Source: Pseudomonadota bacterium (GTDB lineage Bacteria; Pseudomonadota; Alphaproteobacteria; Rhizobiales; Hyphomicrobiaceae). Taken from it: a stretch of DNA of 14,377 nt. Within the stretch, counting starts at the first letter, position 1. Every line of letters starts with the position of its first letter. The position numbers and the translations under genes are program-made. Positions 1-5,498 of this stretch are shown here, in pieces. The stretch spans positions 1 through 14,377 of the forward strand of contig JAEYPL010000271.1 in assembly GCA_023410905.1 (NCBI GenBank), written 5' to 3'. The notes beneath the pieces were generated by a model, which was given only the letters and a program-made list of their open reading frames with translations, was not told the DNA's origin and did not search any database.

Positions 1-29
1 GCTTCGATGATGGAGCTGCGTCCGGCCAT
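1..29 (-). CDS. Possible 5' end of an unidentified gene (partial, runs off the left edge)
   Basis: On the minus strand an ATG at 29-27 follows AGGAG (40-36) with a 6-nt spacer. It opens a frame reading MAGRSSIIE before the window ends. A second ATG at 35-33 is in frame but sits directly against the AGGAG, so 29 is the better start. Nine codons are too few to recognise a family. The support is only the good ribosome binding site and the absence of any credible plus-strand gene here. Confidence 0.3.
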
Positions 30-153
30 GCTCATCTCCTGCGTCTGGTATGGGCTTTGCTGCCGCACCCCGCTGGGGGCGGGGCACGGAAAACCTCTCT
101 ACGCACTGTTTTGGCTTGTTGGACGGACAGCATGTACCAGATGCGACAGGCTT

Positions 154-177
154 GGGAAAGTCTTGGGGAAAGTCTTG
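154..177. repeat. Two perfect tandem copies of a 12-bp unit
   Basis: GGGAAAGTCTTG occurs at 154-165 and again at 166-177 without a mismatch, about 180 bases before popZ. Two copies are below the size of a typical satellite. It is most likely a local duplication, although a doubled binding site cannot be excluded. Confidence 0.6.
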
Positions 178-346
178 CCGCGCGGACGCGGGGAATGCTG
201 GGATCACCGGCCCGACTAGGCTGTGGGCGGGTGGCCTCCGAGGGGGTGACTTGCACCATTGATGCCACTATTCCCGCATAGGAAGTCGAATCGAGGTGGG
301 GACTCGCAAGTTTTGTACGGCGTCGGCAGCCATACCTGCGGGCAGT

Positions 347-352
347 GGAGGG
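347..352 (+). promoter_or_regulatory. Ribosome binding site that fixes the popZ start
   Basis: GGAGGG lies 7 nt before the ATG at 360. An in-frame GTG at 345 overlaps the beginning of this Shine-Dalgarno sequence and has no site of its own, so translation most likely starts at 360. Confidence 0.7.
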
Positions 353-359
353 TTTGCAG

Positions 360-1601
360 ATGTCCAGTCCTGAGAAGCGTGACGAGCGGAGCATGAGCGA
401 TATCCTCGCTTCGATCCGCAAGATCATGGCTCAGGAGCCGGCCTTGGCGGTTCCGCCGGGCCCGACGCGCACGTCACTGAACGGCGTATCGGGTGCCGCG
501 CTCGACCTCCCACGAACGCCGGAGCTCAAGCTGCCGGCCCAGAAGAGCGCGGCCGACACGGCCGAGCCCGTCAGCCTGGACGAGCTGCTGGCTGAGACAC
601 CGCGCGCGGCGCCACCGCCGCCTGCAGCGCCCCCCGCCAAACCCATCGTCGAGGCCAAGCCGCCGGCGCCCGTGCTGGAAATGCCTGCGCCGTCAAAGGA
701 AATTGCGGCAGCGCCAGCCAGTCCGGCTACCGCGATGCCTACGGCAAAGGCGCTGTCTCCGGAAGCGCCGGCACCGACCAAGGAATCGATGGCGACCGCG
801 GTCGTCGGGCCGCCGGCTCCCAAGCTCAAAGATCTCGGCAGTGTCGTGCCGGGCAAGTTCGACCCGGTCGGGCCGGTGCCAACTGGCGCGGGTGCGCCTT
901 CGCCGGACATGAAGGACGAGCGCCATGTGCTCGGCCCACCGCTGGCCGGCCCGTTGCTCGGCGAGCCGACGCGCGCGCCTCTGACGGCCGACGCAATACC
1001 GGAAGTGCCGGGAGCGGACGCCCTGCGGCGCCTGATCGCAGGTGTCATCCCGCCGAGCGCGCATCCAAGTCTGGCGCCCGCGCCGAAGAGCCCCGAAGCC
1101 GCGTCCGCGCCCGCCCGCGCAGAGACCCGCCCGCCGGAGAGCCCCAAGGCCGACCTGAAGACCGAGATCAAGCCCGACGCGGCTCAGAAGCCGGCACTGG
1201 AGGCCAAGGTCGAGGCGAAACCGGCACCGGCACCCGTTGTTTCGCCTGTGGCCGAGAAGAAGCCCGAGCCGATCGCGGTGCCGCTGCCTGCCCCCGCGCC
1301 GACTCCCGCTGCCGTGACGGCGCCTGCCGCTGTGGCTCCGACACCGATCGTGACACCGGCTCCGGCTCCAAAGCCTGCCGCACCCGTTACCGCAGCGCCG
1401 ACAGCACCTCAGGTCGTGTCGCCCGTCGCCAAGTCGGACACCCCGACCAGTGCCAAGAGCATGGACGAGACCGTGGTCGAACTGCTGCGTCCGCTGCTGC
1501 GCGAGTGGCTGAACACCAACATGCCACGCCTCATCGAGCCCGCGCTCAAGGCCGAGCTCGAGGCGCTGCGGGATGCGATGGCGAAAGAGAAGAAGGACTG
1601 A
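360..1601 (+). CDS. popZ: PopZ-type polar organizing protein (DUF2497)
   Basis: PopZ self-assembles into a polar scaffold in alphaproteobacteria, anchoring the chromosomal centromere and recruiting cell-cycle proteins (established for Caulobacter). The 413-residue product has both conserved ends of the family. The N-terminal helix contains SMSDILASIRKIMAQE (residues 11-26). The C-terminal region (368-413) begins MDETVVELLRPLLREWL and continues with helices ending in a Lys-rich tail, corresponding to the oligomerisation part. Between them are about 335 residues of Pro/Ala/Lys/Glu-rich, presumably disordered linker with many PAP repeats. That is far longer than in Caulobacter PopZ, whose whole length is about 177 residues. 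The start is ATG 360 because of the GGAGGG site. The gene ends 6 bases from a convergent SDR gene. The valS gene that often follows DUF2497 genes in Rhizobiales is absent. Family assignment is firm; function follows from the family. Confidence 0.88.
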   Translation: MSSPEKRDERSMSDILASIRKIMAQEPALAVPPGPTRTSLNGVSGAALDLPRTPELKLPAQKSAADTAEPVSLDELLAETPRAAPPPPAAPPAKPIVEAKPPAPVLEMPAPSKEIAAAPASPATAMPTAKALSPEAPAPTKESMATAVVGPPAPKLKDLGSVVPGKFDPVGPVPTGAGAPSPDMKDERHVLGPPLAGPLLGEPTRAPLTADAIPEVPGADALRRLIAGVIPPSAHPSLAPAPKSPEAASAPARAETRPPESPKADLKTEIKPDAAQKPALEAKVEAKPAPAPVVSPVAEKKPEPIAVPLPAPAPTPAAVTAPAAVAPTPIVTPAPAPKPAAPVTAAPTAPQVVSPVAKSDTPTSAKSMDETVVELLRPLLREWLNTNMPRLIEPALKAELEALRDAMAKEKKD

Positions 1602-1607
1602 TCGGGA

Positions 1608-2336
1608 TCACCAGTTCTCGATCCACGGCCTGACATCCATTTCGAAGGTCCAGGCATCCCGCGGCTGCGTGTGCAGCATCCAGTACATATCCGCGATGTG
1701 CGCCGGATCGAGAATGCCGTCGCGTTCCTTGAGCGCGTAGCGCTGCGGGAAATTATCGCGGATGAAGGCCGTGTCGATCGCGCCATCGACCACGACATGG
1801 CCGACGTGAATTCCTTTCGGCCCGAGTTCGCGCGCCATGCTCTGCGCGACCATCCTGAGACCGGATTTGCCGGCGGAGAAACCTGCAAAGCCGGCGCCGC
1901 CACGCAGCGACGCCGTCGCGCCCGTGAAGAGGATCGTGCCCCGGCCGCGCGGGACCATGCGGCGCGCGGCTTCACGCCCGGTGAGGAAGCCGGCCATGCA
2001 GGCCATTTCCCAGGTCTTGAAGAATTTCTGCGCGCTCATATCGAGGATCGACTCGCGCACGTTGCCGCCGATGTTGTGGGCCAGCACGTCAATGGCGCCG
2101 TGCGCCGCCTCGACCTGATCGAAGAGGGCGATGACCTGATCCTCGTGCCGGGCATCGCAACCATAGGCCGTCGCGGTGCCGCCGGCCGCCTCGATGGAGG
2201 CGACGAGATCGGCGAGCTTGTCGGCCGTGCGCCGCGCGACGCAGACGTGAAATCCCTCTCGGGCGAAGCGCCGGGCAATGGCACCGCCGAGCGCGTCTCC
2301 GGCGCCGACGACGAGGCACACAGGCTTTCCGGTCAT
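1608..2336 (-). CDS. Short-chain dehydrogenase/reductase with Phe in place of the catalytic Tyr
   Basis: A 242-residue protein with a Rossmann fold. The nucleotide-binding loop is GAGDALGG (residues 11-18), and NIGG (88-91) takes the place of the usual NNAG. The normal YxxxK active-site motif reads FSAGK (153-157), so the Lys is kept and the Tyr is Phe. The usual Ser position lies in TGATAS (138-143) and falls on Ala or Thr. From memory, a proteobacterial SDR subfamily with the context FTGATASLRG and ARELGPKGIHV shares this substitution, so it looks like a family trait and not damage. The substrate is unknown and classical SDR chemistry is doubtful. The start ATG at 2336 has AAGGAG 8 nt upstream (2350-2345). 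It is divergent from mtnA and convergent with popZ. Confidence 0.85.
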   Translation of the reverse strand: MTGKPVCLVVGAGDALGGAIARRFAREGFHVCVARRTADKLADLVASIEAAGGTATAYGCDARHEDQVIALFDQVEAAHGAIDVLAHNIGGNVRESILDMSAQKFFKTWEMACMAGFLTGREAARRMVPRGRGTILFTGATASLRGGAGFAGFSAGKSGLRMVAQSMARELGPKGIHVGHVVVDGAIDTAFIRDNFPQRYALKERDGILDPAHIADMYWMLHTQPRDAWTFEMDVRPWIENW

Positions 2337-2403
2337 GAGCGAGGCTCCTTTCGATTGCCGAATGCGCTAGCATAGGCGCGACACCCGACCATGGGGAATG
2401 CGC

Positions 2404-3504
2404 ATGAACGTGAACGGCAAGCCCTGTCGGACCATCTGGCTCGGTGATGACGGCTGGTCCGTCGAGATCATCGACCAGACACAGCTCCCACACAGGCTCG
2501 CGGTCGAGCGCCTGACTTCACTCGATGATGCCGCGCGCGCCATCCGCGACATGCACGTGCGTGGTGCGCCGCTGATCGGTGTGACGGCGGCCTACGGTCT
2601 CGCACTGGCCATGCGTGCGGATCCATCCGACGTGCATCTCGTGCACGCCTACGCAGTGCTCGCCGCGACACGCCCAACCGCGGTCAATCTGCGCTGGGCG
2701 CTCGATCGCATGCGCGCCGTTCTCCTGCAACGCGCTGCGCCCGCACGCGCCGTTGCGGCCTATGCCGAGGCTTCCCGCATGGCCGACGGGGATGTCGAGA
2801 CCAACAAGGCCATCGGCAAGTTCGGCTTCGATCTGATCCGCCAGATCGCGCGCCTCAAGGCAGGAATGCCGGTGCACATTCTCACGCACTGCAATGCCGG
2901 CTGGCTCGCGACCGTCGACTGGGGCACGGCCACGGCACCGATCTACCTGGCGCATGACGAGGGTGTTCCCGTGCATGTGTGGGTGGACGAGACACGCCCG
3001 CGCAATCAAGGCGCCGCGCTGACCGCCTGGGAACTCGGCCACCATGGCGTGCCGCACACGGTCATCGTGGACAATGCTGGCGGCCATCTCATGCAGCACG
3101 ACCGCGTCGACATGGTCATCGTCGGTAGCGACCGGACGACGGCGACGGGCGATGTCTGCAACAAGATCGGCACGTACCTGAAGGCACTCGCGGCGCGCGA
3201 CAATGGCGTGCCGTTCTATGCCGCACTTCCTTCATCGACCATCGATTTCACGATGAGCGATGGTGTGAAAGAGATCCCGATCGAGGAGCGCGCCGGCGAC
3301 GAAGTCGCATGGATTAGCGGCGCGACCGAGCAGGGCGACATCGCGCGCGTTCGCCTCGTGCCCGAGAACACGTACGTCGCTAATTACGCCTTCGACGTCA
3401 CACCTGCGCGCCTCGTGAGCGGCCTCATTACCGAGCGCGGCGTCCTCCCGGCAACGCGTGACGCCATAGCCCGCGCGTTTCCCGAGCGCATTGCCGCGAT
3501 CTGA
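2404..3504 (+). CDS. mtnA: S-methyl-5-thioribose-1-phosphate isomerase
   Basis: MtnA converts 5-methylthioribose-1-phosphate to the ribulose-1-phosphate form in methionine salvage and in related MTA shunts of alphaproteobacteria. The 366-residue product is full length and has the family motifs in order: RGAPLIG (53-59), LTHCNAG with the catalytic Cys at 163, DETRPRNQGA (about 196-205), GSDR with the catalytic Asp at 243, and GDVCNKIGTY (249-258). Near the end NYAFDVTPA replaces the usual NPAFDVTPA. I chose ATG 2404 because GGGGA (2393-2397) lies 6 nt upstream; an in-frame ATG at 2398 would add two residues but touches that site. No mtnP, mtnK, mtnB or aldolase gene is nearby, so the rest of the pathway must be elsewhere. 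A paralogous sugar-phosphate isomerase of the eIF2B/MtnA superfamily is the main alternative, but the MtnA motifs are very complete. Confidence 0.9.
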   Translation: MNVNGKPCRTIWLGDDGWSVEIIDQTQLPHRLAVERLTSLDDAARAIRDMHVRGAPLIGVTAAYGLALAMRADPSDVHLVHAYAVLAATRPTAVNLRWALDRMRAVLLQRAAPARAVAAYAEASRMADGDVETNKAIGKFGFDLIRQIARLKAGMPVHILTHCNAGWLATVDWGTATAPIYLAHDEGVPVHVWVDETRPRNQGAALTAWELGHHGVPHTVIVDNAGGHLMQHDRVDMVIVGSDRTTATGDVCNKIGTYLKALAARDNGVPFYAALPSSTIDFTMSDGVKEIPIEERAGDEVAWISGATEQGDIARVRLVPENTYVANYAFDVTPARLVSGLITERGVLPATRDAIARAFPERIAAI

Positions 3505-3508
3505 GAGC

Positions 3509-4243
3509 CTACTCGCCGTAGCACTCGAACATGAGGCCCGTCATGTCGCGGCCCTCTTCGCTCGACAGATGCAGCGCGAGGCTCGCCATATCCGGTTCGC
3601 CGGTCAGTGCGCCGAACGGCTTCATCGTGCTCATTGCGGCCGGGGCAATGGCATTGATGGCGATTCCGTGAGGTGCCCATTCGCGCGCTTCGTTGCGAGT
3701 GAGGTTCGTGAGCGCCGAGCGTGCCAGCGCGCCGACAATGCGGTGCGCCGAGGTCGGCTTCTTCGGCAGGCGCAGGACCGTGAGCACGAGACCCTCGGTC
3801 ATCGTGAGACGCATCCGGTTCGTCGCGATCTTCGTGATGAGGCACGCCGCGCCGAGCGCTTCGCTGACGGCCTCCTCGATGGCGCTCTCGCTGGCGGCAG
3901 CGCCACCCTTCGGCGCCGGCACGGTCGCGAGATTGATGACGATGTCGACGCCGCCGAAGGCCTGCACAGCCTGGCGCGCGAGTTTCACCGCGGCGTCCGT
4001 CGCGCCGATCGGCCCATCGAACAGGCGCACATCGAGCGCACCCTGCGAAACGATCTCGCCGAGCACTTCCATCTCGGGGGTCATTTCAGTCACGTGAAGC
4101 ACAAGGCGCGTGCGCTGCTCGGCGAACGCACGAGCGATATCGATGCCCTGAGCATTGTCTATGCCCGTGATCAGAACGCGCTTTCCGAGGAGATCGGGAT
4201 AGGTGCTCGCAAACTCGATACCATCGAGCGTCGTCATCAACAT
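3509..4243 (-). CDS. SDR-fold protein lacking the catalytic Tyr and Lys
   Basis: A 244-residue protein with the layout of a short-chain dehydrogenase. It has a beta-alpha-beta start LITGIDNAQG (24-33), NLAT (104-107) at the NNAG position, and the late SDR pattern ALTNLTRNEAREWAPHGIAINAI near 177-199. The active site is not conserved. Aligning the conserved SALTNLTR segment puts Gly171 at the catalytic Tyr and Arg175 at the catalytic Lys, and the glycine-rich loop is degenerate. It may be a non-catalytic SDR or bind its ligand in another way. The frame is intact, so it is not an evident pseudogene. The ATG at 4243 has GGGGAGA 7 nt upstream (4257-4251). The stop lies 4 bases from the convergent mtnA stop, leaving no room for a separate terminator. 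Confidence 0.75.
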   Translation of the reverse strand: MLMTTLDGIEFASTYPDLLGKRVLITGIDNAQGIDIARAFAEQRTRLVLHVTEMTPEMEVLGEIVSQGALDVRLFDGPIGATDAAVKLARQAVQAFGGVDIVINLATVPAPKGGAAASESAIEEAVSEALGAACLITKIATNRMRLTMTEGLVLTVLRLPKKPTSAHRIVGALARSALTNLTRNEAREWAPHGIAINAIAPAAMSTMKPFGALTGEPDMASLALHLSSEEGRDMTGLMFECYGE

Positions 4244-4265
4244 CTGTCATTCTCCCCGTGAACTG

Positions 4266-4282
4266 GACGCCTTGTGGGCGTC
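4266..4282. other. Small inverted repeat in the leader of the second SDR gene
   Basis: GACGCC (4266-4271) and GGCGTC (4277-4282) are perfect complements with a 5-nt loop, about 10 bases upstream of the ribosome binding site of the minus-strand SDR. It could be a weak operator or leader hairpin. There is no independent support. The rest of the 4244-4394 gap shows nothing I recognise. Confidence 0.25.
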
Positions 4283-4394
4283 GACGCAACTGAGCCGATT
4301 CGGTCCTAACGGTTTCCTAAAGGGACCTCGATTCGGGGTGGCCGCACGGCGCGATTGCGGCGATGTACAGACTAAGGTGTGGCACCGTTGATAC

Positions 4395-5306
4395 TCAAGG
4401 AATCTCTTTTTTGGTGGGCTTCGGTGCGCCCTCCGGCACGCCGAGGGCCTCCGCGAGGCGGGTTCGGGCCGAGCCGGGGCGCAGGGGTTTTGGTTGCGAG
4501 GGATCCGGTGCCCAGGCGGTGAGCGTCACAATCTCGAAGGTTGCTGGCACCCGCCCGTCGCTCGTGCTGTGCCGCTCGATATAGGCCTCGGCAGCGCGCG
4601 CGAGCAGGCGCCGCGTCATAGGCCGCCGGGAGCGCTCGGCGAGCACATTCCCCGCGCCCATGGCCTTGAGTTCGGCCATAAGAGCCAGCGGGTGCGCGTA
4701 GGTCACGGTCAGCGTATCGACATCGGCGACCGGCAGCGCGAAGCCTGCCCGCTGCAGCAGCCCCCCGAGTGTCCGGACATCGGCAAATGGTGCGACGCGT
4801 GGGGTGGCGCCGCCATGGATCTCCGTCTCCGCAATGAGAAAGGCCTCACGCAGCTCGCTGAGCGTCCCCGCGCCGAGCACGGCGGCCAGGAACAGGCCGT
4901 CGCCCTTGAGCGCCTGACGCGCCTGGACGAGTGTGCCCGGCAGATCGTTCACAAGTTGCAGCGCTAGGCCGCTGACTACGATGTCGAGCGTGCCCGGGCC
5001 AAACGGGAGCAACTCCTCATCGGCCACGAGCCGAGGGCCGTCACAGTGGCCCACCATGGCGCCACTTGCATCGGCGTCGATCAGCAGCCCGATCTTACCG
5101 AGCGGGCGAAGTTGCCGGCTCAGTGCGCCCGTGTGGGCGCCGAGGTTCAGTCCGACCGGAAATGCCCGGGGGATGAGCGAGAGGCGGTCCGCGATATCCT
5201 CGCTCACGTGGCGCAGGAGAAAATCGTGGTCCGGCGCGGCCGCGGCGACCCGCGACCGGCGGCGGGTCAGCAGGCTCCGGTCGAAGATGTTCGGCTGCGC
5301 GGTCAT
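4395..5306 (-). CDS. Class I SAM-dependent methyltransferase, NDUFAF5/BioC-like
   Basis: A 303-residue protein related to the alphaproteobacterial group that includes mitochondrial NDUFAF5 and biotin-pathway BioC. The start MTAQPNIFDRSLL, the segment FADVRTLGGLLQRAGF (mid protein), LMAELKAMGAGN, the ATFEIVTLTAWAP strand and the tail QPKPLRPGSARTRL are typical of this group. SAM motif I is loose: LNLGAHTG (53-60), with Asn where most members have Asp. Human NDUFAF5 modifies an arginine of a complex I subunit. The role of bacterial members is not settled, and no bio or nuo gene is nearby, so I give no symbol. The frame extends upstream to a TTG at 5363 with no ribosome binding site; ATG 5306 gives the family N-terminus. 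It is transcribed divergently from the DUF2339 gene. Confidence 0.82.
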   Translation of the reverse strand: MTAQPNIFDRSLLTRRRSRVAAAAPDHDFLLRHVSEDIADRLSLIPRAFPVGLNLGAHTGALSRQLRPLGKIGLLIDADASGAMVGHCDGPRLVADEELLPFGPGTLDIVVSGLALQLVNDLPGTLVQARQALKGDGLFLAAVLGAGTLSELREAFLIAETEIHGGATPRVAPFADVRTLGGLLQRAGFALPVADVDTLTVTYAHPLALMAELKAMGAGNVLAERSRRPMTRRLLARAAEAYIERHSTSDGRVPATFEIVTLTAWAPDPSQPKPLRPGSARTRLAEALGVPEGAPKPTKKEIP

Positions 5307-5498
5307 GCCGTGTCGGGGTTCCTGCTCGAAGTTGGCCGCAGTATAGCCATTTGGCTGCGGCAATGCGGGGCGACCACGCCCTCGGCAATGATTGGTTTAA
5401 CATCAAGCCTGAGACTTGGCCGCTAAGTGATTTGATTCGCCTCGCTCTTCCTCCCCTCCGCAACTCGTCTCCGATCGCGCCGCAGGAATCCCAAGGCC
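5307..5498. other. Divergent intergenic region, methyltransferase / DUF2339
   Basis: These 192 bases should hold promoters in both directions. The most AT-rich part is around 5388-5440. It contains a TTAA at 5397-5400 that is not followed by a second half-site at the CtrA spacing. I found no convincing paired -35/-10. AGGAA at 5483-5487 is the likely ribosome binding site of the rightward gene (11-nt spacer). Confidence 0.4.

Larger units (their letters stand above)
30..359. other. Non-coding leader between the left-edge gene and popZ
   Basis: No convincing gene lies here. The short plus-strand frames give Cys/Trp/Arg-rich translations with no family resemblance. The stretch presumably carries the promoters of popZ (rightward) and of the minus-strand stub. 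A GC-only inverted repeat, CCCCGC at 68-73 and GCGGGG at 79-84 with a 5-nt loop, would lie in the leader of the minus-strand transcript. A perfect 12-bp tandem duplication lies at 154-177. TTGCAC at 251-256 resembles a -35, but no good -10 follows at the right distance, so I do not call a promoter. Confidence 0.5.

Noticed and set aside
30..281. Short plus-strand frames at the left end as genes
   Set aside because: Cys/Trp/Arg-rich translations of 70 to 74 residues in several frames at once, with no ribosome binding sites or family resemblance.
431..1171. 246-codon Gly/Ser/Ala-rich frame antisense to popZ
   Set aside because: A low-complexity artefact of the Pro/Ala-rich linker read backwards.
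5307..5363. TTG start at 5363 for the methyltransferase
   Set aside because: No Shine-Dalgarno sequence, and the added 19 residues are not part of the family N-terminus, which begins at the ATG at 5306.
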